Source: Gemmata massiliana
Lineage (GTDB): Bacteria; Planctomycetota; Planctomycetia; Gemmatales; Gemmataceae
Length of the DNA stretch: 64,000 nucleotides
Assembly: GCF_901538265.1 (NCBI RefSeq)
Contig: NZ_LR593886.1
Span: 5,229,738 to 5,293,737 of the forward strand
Reading direction: 5' to 3'
In this document: positions 1 to 8,160 of the stretch, in pieces
Layout of the letters: each line of letters starts with the position of its first letter
Numbering within the stretch: position 1 is the first letter of the stretch
Notes under the pieces: generated by a model
Databases searched by the model: none
What the model was told of the DNA's origin: nothing
What the model saw: only the letters and a program-made list of their open reading frames with translations
Made by a program: the position numbers and the translations under genes

Positions 1-139
1 TCCGGAAACGCCCTCCGAACCGGCACGCGGCTTGCGTAATTCTGCCCACGGCGAGGTGACCGTAGCGGGTTGAATGGGCGACGGCCCGCCGCGCGTCACC
101 CCGCTTTTTCGTTTCAAGGGCCGTCGGAGGGAATCGGTC

Positions 140-355
140 ATGTCTACCGAAGATCCGCGCGCGTTCGCCGTCGAAACGAACCCGAACGAACAGAATCCCG
201 GGCTCCCGCGGCTCGTTCTAGAGATCCGGGCGCGGCTCGGTGGGAACGTGACTCCCGAACAGGTCGCGGCCGAGATCCGGGCCGGCGGGTTGCCCGAAGT
301 GTCCGACGAGGATGTGCGCCAAGTTTGGGACGAGGGGCACCTGCCTGTTCAGTGA
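140..355 (+). CDS. small hypothetical protein (71 aa)
   Basis: The ATG at 140 follows a GGAGG at 125-129, which favours it over the upstream in-frame ATG at 74. The product is a soluble, acidic 71-residue protein with no signal peptide or membrane segment. Its second half (RLGGNVTPEQVAAEIRAGGL) reads like a short helical module. I do not recognise a family. No partner gene is adjacent, since the next gene is on the other strand about 120 bases away. Confidence 0.55.
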   Translation: MSTEDPRAFAVETNPNEQNPGLPRLVLEIRARLGGNVTPEQVAAEIRAGGLPEVSDEDVRQVWDEGHLPVQ

Positions 356-474
356 CACCCAGTGTTTTGCTTCCGGGCAGGCTGTTGCTCAAGCCGATTC
401 AACACGGAATGGGAAATCGTTCCCGGCACGGAGCCGGGACACGTTCGGGTCGGGCGATCCGGGTGCCCCACATA

Positions 475-675
475 CTACAGGCTTTTCATTTCCAAAACGG
501 TTGCGGCGTCGTAAGGGAACCCGTCCTCGGGTACGTCATCGAGGCTCTCGGCATTGCACTCCACGCACGCGGGGACATACCCGAATGTGGAGTTCGGCTC
601 GGGCCACCAGATGCGCTCGCTGAAACACTGTGGGCACGGGGACGGGTTCACTGGGGGCTTGGGCGGACGCGGCAT
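475..675 (-). CDS. small Cys-rich protein, probable zinc ribbon (66 aa)
   Basis: Starting at the ATG at 675, the product carries two CxxC knuckles (Cys14/17 and Cys37/40) spaced as in a zinc ribbon. An acidic tail follows. A longer open frame reaches back to 957, but that part is Arg/Pro-rich and looks non-coding, so I take the internal ATG. Function unknown; metal binding is inferred only from the Cys spacing. Confidence 0.45.
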   Translation of the reverse strand: MPRPPKPPVNPSPCPQCFSERIWWPEPNSTFGYVPACVECNAESLDDVPEDGFPYDAATVLEMKSL

Positions 676-983
676 CACGGCACTCGGGCGGTGGAGGGAT
701 GAAACCGGCTCAGCAGTATAGTTGCGTTCGGAGATGGTTGGTGGACACCCATGTCTAAGCGGTGAGATTTCCACCGGGTAGCGCCCGTTCCCGGTTTGTA
801 TTGCCGTGTGCGATACCGGTGATCGGGGACGGACGGCCTTCGTGAGGTCGTGAACGGGCTCGCGGATCGAATGAGGGCAAAGGGCGCGGTCGTGGACGTG
901 GCCACTCGGCCCAGACCGCCCCCGATTGGAGCTTTTCGTGAACGTGGACCGAGCCAAGATAAAGGCGTTCGGGGTTCCTCTAC
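676..983. other. intergenic stretch without a supported gene
   Basis: Open frames on both strands here are Arg/Pro-rich and look like chance readings of GC-rich DNA. The right end may contain decayed upstream codons of the methyltransferase remnant that follows. Confidence 0.4.
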
Positions 984-1184
984 GTGTACTGGTGCCACAC
1001 GGCGGCCTACCTTGATCCGCACATCCGATCTGGTAGTTCGTCCTTCTGGGCCATCGACGACGTCGAAGTGGGATTGCACGGACTGAAGCAAGATCTGGAA
1101 ACCGGGGAGTGGAACCGCCGTTACGCCGAATTGCTTACCCGTGATGAATACGACGCCGGGTACCGGCTCGTCGTCGCAGATTGA
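984..1184 (+). pseudogene. C-terminal remnant of a SAM-dependent methyltransferase
   Basis: The last roughly 65 codons read like the conserved tail of class I SAM-dependent methyltransferases: a short stretch ending in HTAAYLDP, then IDDVEVGLHGLKQDLETGEW, RRYAELL, and the terminal YRLVVAD. The Rossmann core with the SAM-binding glycine loop is absent upstream, where no frame continues the homology. I read it as the 3' end of a deleted gene. The assignment is recognition from memory of that C-terminal pattern. Confidence 0.45.
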
Positions 1185-1356
1185 TCCGTAACCGACCACG
1201 TTCCGCCCACGGCCGAAGCCGGAGGTATCACCTGGTCCTTGCGGATCTCGACCCCTGGGCTTTAGTTCGAGAATCCCCCCTGTTACCTATAAGCTTCCTC
1301 CTGTGGCCGGTATAAGTAAGCCGATTCTTCGTCGCAAGAATTTTAAGGGCCTTTTT

Positions 1357-1740
1357 ATGTCAGATCGACCGTCACCAGAGATCACCCTGCTGCGCACAGC
1401 CTACACAGCCTTTAACGCGAGAGACATCAACGCCGCTCTCGCCACGATGAGCCCGAACGTCACGTGGCCGAAGGCGTTCAAGGGCGGTTTCGCCCGAGGG
1501 CACGAAGAGGTCCGCGCCTATTGGACCGAACAGTGGTCCGAGATCGACCCGCACGTCGAACCGGTTTCGTTTCACCCCGAGGGCGCCGGGCGTATTCTGG
1601 TTCACGTGCATCAGGTCGTGCGCGACCGGGCCGGGGCCGTTCTTGCCGACGGTCGCACCGGCCACCGCTTCACCATCGAAAGCGGGCTGATCCGAATGAT
1701 GGAGGTGTGCCCGCTCCCGCCGCCCGATCAAGGTGCCTAG
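1357..1740 (+). CDS. NTF2-like / SnoaL-like protein
   Basis: A 127-residue protein of the compact NTF2-like fold. It opens with the usual helix (LLRTAYTAFNARDINAALAT), then MSPNVTWP, the GHEEVRAYW helix typical of SnoaL-type proteins, and two beta strands ending in a short Pro-rich tail. The ATG at 1357 is preferred over the in-frame codon at 1303 because the family starts here. Members include small-molecule isomerases and hydrolases as well as orphan domains, so no substrate can be named. Confidence 0.7.
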   Translation: MSDRPSPEITLLRTAYTAFNARDINAALATMSPNVTWPKAFKGGFARGHEEVRAYWTEQWSEIDPHVEPVSFHPEGAGRILVHVHQVVRDRAGAVLADGRTGHRFTIESGLIRMMEVCPLPPPDQGA

Positions 1741-1920
1741 GCGAAGTCTGTTACGTAGGCACCCGGGCCTCGCAAGTACCACGCCTGCTCCCGTCGCGTG
1801 CCGTGATCCGTGGCGCGGATCACCGCCGGTGTAGCTGCGATCCTCGTGTACCTTGCCGCCCGTTTGCTCTCCGGCAATACGACCCGCGAGCGCCCTTAGC
1901 ACTGTTTCCGGATCCCACCA

Positions 1921-2418
1921 ATGCCCGCTCCGCCGCCCACTATTCGCCTCCGCCCCGTGTTCATCGTAATGGCCCTCGGTTGCTCCGCGCTGTTCCTCCT
2001 TGGACCGCTGGCTGCCGCCGTGGTGGTCGTCATTTTCGCTCCGGTAGACGTGAGCATGTACCTCGCACCCGGGATGATCGGGTTCGCAATCATCATGGCG
2101 TGGGTGATGTCATCGAGCGTTCAGTGGGTGGAACTGGACGACGGCGTACTCCGTGCTCGCAAGTTCCTGACGCGGAAGATTGTGGTGCATCGGGTTCGCG
2201 ACATCGTTACGGTCGAGCCGCTGAACTCGAACCTGATGGGGCCGATGGAGAACGCTTTAGCGGACCGGATGATGGGCGCCTCGAACCGAGGCTACGAGCT
2301 GCGGTTCCGTGACGGATCGAAGCTCGGCCTCGCTCGGGGCGACATGAAGGGGCTGGACGAGTTCCTGAAGGTGCTGGCGGCGGAGATCGCAGAACGGTGC
2401 GGGCCGCTAGACGCGTGA
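1921..2418 (+). CDS. two-pass membrane protein with a PH-like cytoplasmic domain
   Basis: 165 residues. Two hydrophobic segments lie at roughly residues 12-40 and 45-64. A soluble part follows with the pattern WVELDDGVLRARKFLTRKIV, then DIVTV and LRFRDGSKLGL. This resembles the membrane-anchored bacterial PH-type (YdbT/YcxB-like) small proteins, though I call that only by architecture. No operon partner is close: the next gene is convergent, 5 bases from its stop. Confidence 0.6.
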   Translation: MPAPPPTIRLRPVFIVMALGCSALFLLGPLAAAVVVVIFAPVDVSMYLAPGMIGFAIIMAWVMSSSVQWVELDDGVLRARKFLTRKIVVHRVRDIVTVEPLNSNLMGPMENALADRMMGASNRGYELRFRDGSKLGLARGDMKGLDEFLKVLAAEIAERCGPLDA

Positions 2419-2423
2419 ATCGT

Positions 2424-2930
2424 TCAAAACTCCTCTTCTTCCTCATCCGCCTTCAGAAGGCCCGCGTCGATATACGCCTTCTCCCCGGTTTCCGCTTCCT
2501 CCGCCATCCCGAAGTGTACGATGCGGTCGCCGTGAAGGATGATCCCCACCCCGTGCTCGTACCCGTGGGTGAATTGGAAGCACGAGAACACGAGCCCGAC
2601 GTACCCGATACCGTCCTTCTCGATGGGGAGCAGCCGCACGTCGGTCAGTTGGAAGAACGCTTCGAGGCCCGCCCAGTCAGCTGCTTCCAGTTCGGGCACG
2701 TACTCGTGGAACTGCTGAAGGATCGGTTCACGCAGGCCGGCACCATTCGCGACGGTGCGTTCGAATGCCGCAATCTGTACCGGGGTGGGAGCGGTTGGCC
2801 GCTTCCCCTCGTCGTCCTCCTCGTTCATGACAGTCATCCGCGACGGTTTCTCCGTGCGGTACCACGGCACCACAACCTGCCCGGTCAGGTAAATCTCGTC
2901 TTCTTCCCGAACGAGCGGCGGAAGCGGCAT
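2424..2930 (-). CDS. DUF6985-like protein
   Basis: From the ATG at 2930 the product is 168 residues, acidic, ending in a run of five Glu. The middle (AAFERTVANGAGLREPILQQ, then a helix with HEYVPEL) and the C-terminal half (VGLVFSCFQFTHGYEHGVGI) resemble the DUF6985 family of unknown function. An upstream in-frame start at 3035 adds basic, low-complexity sequence and is less likely. The next gene, divergently placed, is a second protein of similar type, suggesting an old duplication. Confidence 0.55.
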   Translation of the reverse strand: MPLPPLVREEDEIYLTGQVVVPWYRTEKPSRMTVMNEEDDEGKRPTAPTPVQIAAFERTVANGAGLREPILQQFHEYVPELEAADWAGLEAFFQLTDVRLLPIEKDGIGYVGLVFSCFQFTHGYEHGVGIILHGDRIVHFGMAEEAETGEKAYIDAGLLKADEEEEEF

Positions 2931-3053
2931 GAAGGTTCTTTCAAACAGGTCGGGTTCGACGATTCTATCGTGCAGCCTGCGACGATGCACGGACGTTGCT
3001 TCGCGCAGGGCCGCCGGGTAGAGTCGCCCACACACAAGCAGCCGGAGACACGT

Positions 3054-3779
3054 ATGGACGCGGCCCGACGCGAGCTGATCCTGAACGCGGCACGACAGCT
3101 CGGGGCCGAGCCGTTCAACCGCCTGACTGAAGCGGTTGAAGACACCCGCAAGCGTGGGCGGCTGCGGTACTGGCAGGACGAACTCCTCGAACTACCCGGT
3201 GTCGGTCCCGTAGGGCTCGAGGAGTACCTCGCTGCATTCGGCGGTGTCACGCCACTTCCGACAGCCGTGAACTCAGAAGCGCCGCCCGCCCCGGATACGC
3301 ACCACCCACGCCTCGGCGAGATGTACCGCGACGAACCGGGATGGGTAGGTGCCGCACAACTGCCCCGCTTCGCCGCACCAGGCCGAAAGCTGCGGCAGGA
3401 GGACGACCCGCCGGAAGAGCATGTCCGCGTGCTGATCGAGGAACTCGACCCGAAGGGTGTCGCGCCGGAGCAACAGGCGGCGATTAGCCGACTTATGGAT
3501 CAAGAGGACGACGTGTTCGCCGCCGTCTGGGGACAGCTCCCCGAGGCGCTCCCCGGCTTCGACCTCGACACGCAGGTCATCTGTACCGAGGTGGAAGTGT
3601 CCCGATGGCACCTCGACGGCGTCGCGTACCTGGGTTTCTCCATCGACTGCGACGGCCACCTGGAGCATGGCCTGCAGGTCGTCTACCATCCGACGAAGGG
3701 AACGTGGTGGGGAGACTGGAAGGCGCTCAACACCATCGAGGAGGCCGACAACCTACCAAGGCAAGAGGATGACGAGTAA
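3054..3779 (+). CDS. hypothetical protein with DUF6985-like C-terminus (241 aa)
   Basis: The ATG at 3054 follows AGCCGGAGACA, a plausible ribosome site. Residues 1-80 form a helical region with GVGPVGLEEYLAAFGG. The C-terminal part (HLDGVAYLGFSIDCDGHLEH, then LQVVYHPTKGTWWGDW) has the strand pattern of the neighbouring DUF6985-like gene on the opposite strand. It ends in an acidic tail. Function unknown; the shared fold with the neighbour is inference. Confidence 0.55.
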   Translation: MDAARRELILNAARQLGAEPFNRLTEAVEDTRKRGRLRYWQDELLELPGVGPVGLEEYLAAFGGVTPLPTAVNSEAPPAPDTHHPRLGEMYRDEPGWVGAAQLPRFAAPGRKLRQEDDPPEEHVRVLIEELDPKGVAPEQQAAISRLMDQEDDVFAAVWGQLPEALPGFDLDTQVICTEVEVSRWHLDGVAYLGFSIDCDGHLEHGLQVVYHPTKGTWWGDWKALNTIEEADNLPRQEDDE

Positions 3780-3849
3780 GTGGCCCATCATTCTCAATTG
3801 TGAAAAAGCCGAGCGGTAGATCGCAACGAAGGTGGAGTGAGGAGCACCC

Positions 3850-4518
3850 ATGATCGAGAAGGAACTGCGATTCCTGGCCACACCGGAAAAGGGCGAGGTC
3901 TCGGCATTGCTGATCCGGCCCGACAACGCAACGCACCTGCTCGTCCTCGGCCACGGAGCCAGCACGAATATGCGACACCCTACGCTGCGGTCGATCGCCG
4001 AGCAGTTGGCCGAGGTGGGCATCGCGACGTTCCGATACAACTTCCCCTACTCGGAGCACGGCAAGGGTCGTGACGGTCAGGCCGTCTGCACGCAGACGAT
4101 CCGCTCGGCCATAGAAGCAGCGCAGGAAGCGGTTCCCAACCTCCCCCTCCTGGCTGGAGGTCATTCGTTCAGCGGGCGGATGACATCCACTGCGGCTTCC
4201 GAATCGCCGCTGGAAGGTGTGGCTGGCCTCGTCTTCTTCTCCTTCCCACTCCACTTGGCGGGCAAGCCCGACACGAAGCGTGCGGATCACCTCGCAGACG
4301 TCTCCGTTCCGATGCTCTTCCTGAGCGGTACGCGGGATGAACTCGCGGGCATGAACCTGCTGAAGCCGGTGGTCAAGAAGCTCGGTGCGACTCTGCACGA
4401 ACTCGACACCGCAGACCACGGCTACAAGGTTCTCAAGAAGACCCGAACCGGCAACGAGGACGTGTTCGTCGAGATGGCTCGCGTCGTCCGGGATTGGTCG
4501 GCTAGTCTGACGAGCTGA
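3850..4518 (+). CDS. alpha/beta hydrolase (dienelactone-hydrolase-like, KANL3/Tex30 type)
   Basis: 222 residues with a compact alpha/beta hydrolase fold. Visible elements are the oxyanion strand VLGHGAST, the nucleophile elbow GGHSFSGR (Ser of GxSxG), the acid in FLSGTRDEL and the catalytic His in DTADHGYKV. Length and the GHS(F/M)SG elbow match the Tex30/KANL3-like subfamily. There is no signal peptide, so it is cytoplasmic. The substrate is unknown. Confidence 0.85.
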   Translation: MIEKELRFLATPEKGEVSALLIRPDNATHLLVLGHGASTNMRHPTLRSIAEQLAEVGIATFRYNFPYSEHGKGRDGQAVCTQTIRSAIEAAQEAVPNLPLLAGGHSFSGRMTSTAASESPLEGVAGLVFFSFPLHLAGKPDTKRADHLADVSVPMLFLSGTRDELAGMNLLKPVVKKLGATLHELDTADHGYKVLKKTRTGNEDVFVEMARVVRDWSASLTS

Positions 4519-4837
4519 AATGAGTTGGGGGTGCTGCGGGCCGGGCTGATTAACCACCGACTTGGTAGACGAAGTCTCCCGGAACCGTGGTCGTTGCGCG
4601 AACGACGCAGTATAAGTTGGCCGTCTCTCCTGCCTGTCACGCTTGATCGCGCCTTTTCAGGTTGGCTAGCCGCGTTCCGACTTGACCCCGACCCGTAGGT
4701 GATGGGGTTCATCTTTACTCTTGCGGGTATTCCGTGACTACGGACCGGGCTCACCACCGGCTTCGTTCAAAAAGGACGTTCCTTTCCCTCAATCACGATC
4801 GCCACCAAGACACCGAGGTCTGCATTACCCACGTGCT

Positions 4838-4882
4838 CCATGCCCGGACTCGAACCGGGTTCCCCTCTACCAAATATCGCGA
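4838..4882 (-). other. possible tRNA remnant (T-arm)
   Basis: On the minus strand a perfect T-arm is visible: a CCCGG stem, TTCGAGT loop and CCGGG stem (4843-4859), preceded by a D-loop-like TTGGTAGAG. There is no anticodon arm between them and no pairing acceptor stem, so this is not a functional tRNA. It sits in the 490-base gap 4519-5010, where I see no gene. It could be a deletion remnant or chance. Confidence 0.25.
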
Positions 4883-5010
4883 TGGCAGTGTGTCGTATCC
4901 ACGCCGCCGCAGTCGAAGCCGACCGTAGCGCACTCCGCAGATTCGTGCAACACCTTTGTGCGGGCACGGTACTTGCGGCAGAGGGCACAGGCCGCAACCA
5001 CGAGGGCAAA

Positions 5011-5355
5011 ATGAACAACAAGACCGTACTCGAACAGGCCAACGCCGCCGTCACCAAAGGCGACTACGACGGGTTCCTCGCATTCTGCACGGACGACACG
5101 CTGTGGACGTTCGTTGGCGACCGGGTTCTGAAAGGCAAAGAAGCCGTCTGCCAGTGGATGACCGAGTCGTACACGTCACCACCCGAGGTGACGGTCGATC
5201 GCCTGATCTCCGAGGGCGAGTTCCTTACCGCGGTCGGAACCGCGACGATGGCGGGCAAGAACGGGAAGAAAGAGCGCTTCGCGTACAGCGACGTGTGGCG
5301 GCTGAGAGACGGTAAGCTGGCCGAGTTGCGGGCGTTCGTCATCAAGGAGGAGTGA
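5011..5355 (+). CDS. NTF2-like (SnoaL-like) protein
   Basis: 114 residues from the ATG at 5011. The order of elements is typical: an N-terminal helix (VLEQANAAVTKGDYDGFLAF), TDDTLWTFVGD, a KGKEAVCQWM helix, then alternating strands ending YSDVWRLRDGKLAELRAFV. That last motif is characteristic of SnoaL/ketosteroid-isomerase-like proteins. No catalytic residues can be assigned. The next gene is convergent. Confidence 0.75.
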   Translation: MNNKTVLEQANAAVTKGDYDGFLAFCTDDTLWTFVGDRVLKGKEAVCQWMTESYTSPPEVTVDRLISEGEFLTAVGTATMAGKNGKKERFAYSDVWRLRDGKLAELRAFVIKEE

Positions 5356-5362
5356 ACCCCGG

Positions 5363-5635
5363 TCAGGTAAACGTCCCCACGCCGTTCATCTCAAGCGTGT
5401 CCCCAACCACAGTTGCGGTGGTCGGCACCGGCTGGTAGTCCATCGGCTTCTGGATCATCTCGAACGTGATCGTGTCGCCAGTCCGTGTCCACCGCCCGGC
5501 GGTGATGACATCGCCACCACCCGCCATCGTGTCCCACACGTAGAAGGAGAACGAGAAGGTGCCGTCGTTATTGAGTTCCAAAGTGTACTCCTTCTCGACC
5601 TCTCCCCCAGGGATGTGGAGCTTGTAGTACGGCAT
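5363..5635 (-). CDS. small lipocalin-like hypothetical protein (90 aa)
   Basis: A 90-residue protein with alternating beta pattern: YTLELNNDGTFSFSFYVWD, AGRWTRTGDTITFEM and TATVVGDTLEMNG. This is the 'dose and compare' layout of small lipocalin-like or META-like barrels. It is the last gene of a minus-strand run from 9018 to 5363 with gaps of a few tens of bases, so it is probably cotranscribed. No signal peptide. Confidence 0.55.
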   Translation of the reverse strand: MPYYKLHIPGGEVEKEYTLELNNDGTFSFSFYVWDTMAGGGDVITAGRWTRTGDTITFEMIQKPMDYQPVPTTATVVGDTLEMNGVGTFT

Positions 5636-5665
5636 GTCCTGCCCCTCTCGATAAGCTGCTGATTT

Positions 5666-6253
5666 TCAGGGGTTCGCATCGTCGAAGCGGTCGATGTAGT
5701 AACGCGCGAGATTCACGTTCTCCTTATCGGGCTCGACATCGCTCAGAGCTTCGAAGGAGCCGACGGGCGGGTAGCCCAGTAACGCCTCGAAGTCGTCGAG
5801 CGTCGTGCCGATTTCATGGCTATCCAGGGAGTCAGCGAGGTACATGCACTTCTTGCCGCCGAACGCGACCGCCAACTCGCGGCACGCCCCCTGGTAGGCG
5901 CGCTGAATGTTGGGGCTGCCCACGAAGATGTGCCACCGCACCGGGGAATACAAGTCCGCGATCCGGTCTTCAAAGGTGAGGATGACTCTCCCGCTTTTCA
6001 AATGCACGTCATGCACGAGCGGGTTGGACGTGTCGCGCTCGAAGGCCCACGCTTCTTCGAAGGTGGTGCATCCCTTGGGCATTTCCCAGCGCCACGAACG
6101 TTCCTCGGCGGGTGTTTCTCCCTGCCAGAGGGGATGCCGCCATGCCAGAGCGTGCAGCAGCGGGAACCGCTCGGGGGTCAGCATGGACGACACGTTCTCG
6201 ATCCCTGCCTGGTCGAGGTTGTGCTCGAACATCGCTTTGACGTCGATCCCCAT
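5666..6253 (-). CDS. hypothetical protein (195 aa)
   Basis: From ATG 6253 the product is a soluble 195-residue acidic protein. A GTG at 6271, overlapping the upstream stop, is an alternative start. Features include the segment RWHIFVGSPNIQRAYQGACR and a Trp-rich central part. No domain is recognised. It lies 14 bases downstream of the RibD/DHFR-like gene in the same operon. Confidence 0.6.
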   Translation of the reverse strand: MGIDVKAMFEHNLDQAGIENVSSMLTPERFPLLHALAWRHPLWQGETPAEERSWRWEMPKGCTTFEEAWAFERDTSNPLVHDVHLKSGRVILTFEDRIADLYSPVRWHIFVGSPNIQRAYQGACRELAVAFGGKKCMYLADSLDSHEIGTTLDDFEALLGYPPVGSFEALSDVEPDKENVNLARYYIDRFDDANP

Positions 6254-6267
6254 GTGATGGCCCGTGA

Positions 6268-6834
6268 TCACTTCTGCTTCGGCACGTATCGCATTGCCAC
6301 TGCACCGGACCTGAACTCCTTCCGATCCACGAGCTTCAGGTCAACCGCCTTCGACAATCCCGCGAACGGCGTCGGCCCGTGCCCAACCAACCGGGGATGC
6401 ACGATGAACTCGTACTCGTCGATCAGCCCCAGTTCGGCGAGCGCCAGCGGGAACGTCACGCCTCCCGTGAACAGCCCCTTGCCCGATTGCTGCTTCAGCC
6501 GCTGAACCGCCTCTCCAATATCGCCACGCAGCAGTTCCGCGTTCCAGTCTACCCGCTCTAGGGCACTCGACACGACGTACTTCTTGGCCGCGTGGATCGT
6601 CTTGGCGAAGGGTTCCATCCAGGCGGGCATCCAGTCCGGCCTTACCCCCGTCTCCGCGACCGGCCGCCACGCCTTTTCCATCATCCCGTAAACCACCCGC
6701 CCAAAGAGCAGCGCATCGGCCTGGGCAATGCACTCGGCGGCGTGCCGGTGCATCTCCTCGTTCGGGACGATCCCGTCCCGGTGATCTACGCACCCGTCCA
6801 ACGTGACGTTGATGGAATACCGAAGGGGTCGCAT
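6268..6834 (-). CDS. dihydrofolate reductase family (RibD C-terminal domain) protein
   Basis: 188 residues starting at ATG 6834. The N-terminus RYSINVTLDGCVDHRDGI is the classic start of the RibD C-terminal/DHFR-like fold, followed by LLFGRVVYGMMEKAW (cofactor-loop helix), KYVVSSALERVDWN and the GKGLFTGGVTFPLAL motif that binds NADPH phosphates. It ends with the strand DLKLVDRKEFRSGAV. Stand-alone members are NADPH reductases of mostly unknown substrate. It sits 11 bases after the VOC gene. Confidence 0.85.
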   Translation of the reverse strand: MRPLRYSINVTLDGCVDHRDGIVPNEEMHRHAAECIAQADALLFGRVVYGMMEKAWRPVAETGVRPDWMPAWMEPFAKTIHAAKKYVVSSALERVDWNAELLRGDIGEAVQRLKQQSGKGLFTGGVTFPLALAELGLIDEYEFIVHPRLVGHGPTPFAGLSKAVDLKLVDRKEFRSGAVAMRYVPKQK

Positions 6835-6845
6835 TCCGTGCTCCG

Positions 6846-7280
6846 TTATTTGAGTTCCTGCGCCAGCCCGATGAGGATTCCTTCCGGCCCCCGGATGTAG
6901 CACAGCCGGTAAACGTCCTGGTAGTTGACCACTTTCCCGACGAGCTGTGCGCGGTTTCCGAGCCGGGCGAGCGTATCGTCGACGTCCACCACGGTAAACA
7001 TGACGCGAAGGTAGCCGAAAGCGTTCACCGGGGCGTTGCGGTGATCGGCGACTACTGCGGGAGCGAAGAACCGGCACAGTTCGAGTCGGCTGTGCCCATC
7101 CGGCGTCCGCATCATGGCGATCTCGACCCGCTGGCCGGGCAACCCGGTGACGTCGCCGGCCCAGTCCCCCTCGATCGGGGCACGCCCTTCGAGCGTGAGG
7201 CCAAGCTCGATGAAGAACTCAATCGCGGCGTCGAGGTTCTCGACCACGATGCCGACGTTGTCCATTCGCTTCACCGACAT
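6846..7280 (-). CDS. VOC family protein (glyoxalase/bleomycin-resistance type)
   Basis: 144 residues from ATG 7280, with GGAGAA just upstream. One vicinal-oxygen-chelate unit pair is visible: MDNVGIVVENLDAAIEFFIE, the strand RLELCRFFAP, then YLRVMFTVVDVDDTLARLG and a C-terminal YIRGPEGILIGLAQEL. Metal ligands would be in the DNVGIVV, RLEL and GPEGILIGL strands, but the usual His/Glu set is incomplete, so a dioxygenase activity is not assured. Member of the minus-strand operon. Confidence 0.85.
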   Translation of the reverse strand: MSVKRMDNVGIVVENLDAAIEFFIELGLTLEGRAPIEGDWAGDVTGLPGQRVEIAMMRTPDGHSRLELCRFFAPAVVADHRNAPVNAFGYLRVMFTVVDVDDTLARLGNRAQLVGKVVNYQDVYRLCYIRGPEGILIGLAQELK

Positions 7281-7308
7281 GATTTCTCCTTCGCGGGCGA
7301 CGAATGCC

Positions 7309-8124
7309 CTAACCCCGCAACCCGAGGCACGCAGCACCGGCCGCCACGATAAGGCAAGCGGCCAGCCTTCGCGATCCGAGTTGCTCGCCGAGGAAGAGCC
7401 ACCCCAGGATCGCAGCAACGACGACGCTCGACTCCCGCAGCGCCGAGACCTGCCCCATCGGGCTGATGCTCGCGGCCCAGATGACGATCGCGTACCCGAC
7501 GAGGGACACGACCCCGCCCGCCGCCGACCGCTGTGCGTTTGAATCGAACCGCGCACCACGCCAGAATAAAACGGGAAGCATCGCCAGCCCGTTGAACACG
7601 AACAGCCACGCCGCATAAGACCATGCGTTCCCCGCCGCCCGGCTCCCGAGCCCGTCTGCAACGCTATAGGTTGCGATGATCGCTCCCGTCAAAAGGGCCG
7701 GCACCATCCCCCGTGTGCCCGATCGCCCTCGGGCCAGTCCAAAGATCCCGCCGCACACCAAGACGATCCCGAGCAGCGTGAAGGTGTCGAGCCGCTCCCC
7801 GGCAACGAGCGCCGCGCCCGCAGCCACCAACAGTGGCGATGAGCCACGTGCGACCGGGTACGAAACGCCGAGGTCTCCGTGCCGGTACGCCCACACGAGC
7901 AGGAAGTAGTACGCGACGTGCAGGACGACCGGGAGGAAGATGTAGAACCAGCTCTCCACGTGCGGGGCGGGCAGGAAGCACACCCACACGGCCGATATAA
8001 TCCCGGCGGAAACGGCCATCACCGTGATCCCGCGGAGCCGGTCACCCCCGCTCTTCAGCAGGGCGTTCCAGGATGCGTGCAGGACGGCCGAGAACAGCAC
8101 CAGCCCAGCAACCCACGGACTCAC
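7309..8124 (-). CDS. EamA/DMT-superfamily transporter
   Basis: 271 residues, about ten hydrophobic segments arranged as two EamA repeats of five. The first repeat contains HASWNALLKSGGD and WAYRHGDLGVSYPVARGSSP, the second YVIVIWAASISPMGQVSALRESS and FLGEQLG, both standard DMT signatures. The start is GTG at 8124. It is an inner-membrane exporter of small metabolites; the substrate cannot be told. Located between the NmrA-type and VOC genes in one operon. Confidence 0.85.
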   Translation of the reverse strand: MSPWVAGLVLFSAVLHASWNALLKSGGDRLRGITVMAVSAGIISAVWVCFLPAPHVESWFYIFLPVVLHVAYYFLLVWAYRHGDLGVSYPVARGSSPLLVAAGAALVAGERLDTFTLLGIVLVCGGIFGLARGRSGTRGMVPALLTGAIIATYSVADGLGSRAAGNAWSYAAWLFVFNGLAMLPVLFWRGARFDSNAQRSAAGGVVSLVGYAIVIWAASISPMGQVSALRESSVVVAAILGWLFLGEQLGSRRLAACLIVAAGAACLGLRG

Positions 8125-8160
8125 AGTTCAACGGGCAGCGAGGCCCCCTCCTAGCGTAAT

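Noticed and set aside
475-957. 160-residue minus-strand reading covering the Cys-rich gene
   Set aside because: The part above 675 is Arg/Ser/Pro-rich and not protein-like; the internal ATG at 675 gives the plausible product.
2397-3779. 460-residue plus-strand frame through the DUF6985-like pair
   Set aside because: Its first 220 residues are antisense to the minus-strand gene at 2424-2930; only the part from 3054 looks real.
4838-4882. A functional tRNA gene
   Set aside because: Only a T-arm and a D-loop-like stretch are visible; no anticodon arm or acceptor pairing. Kept only as a low-confidence remnant.
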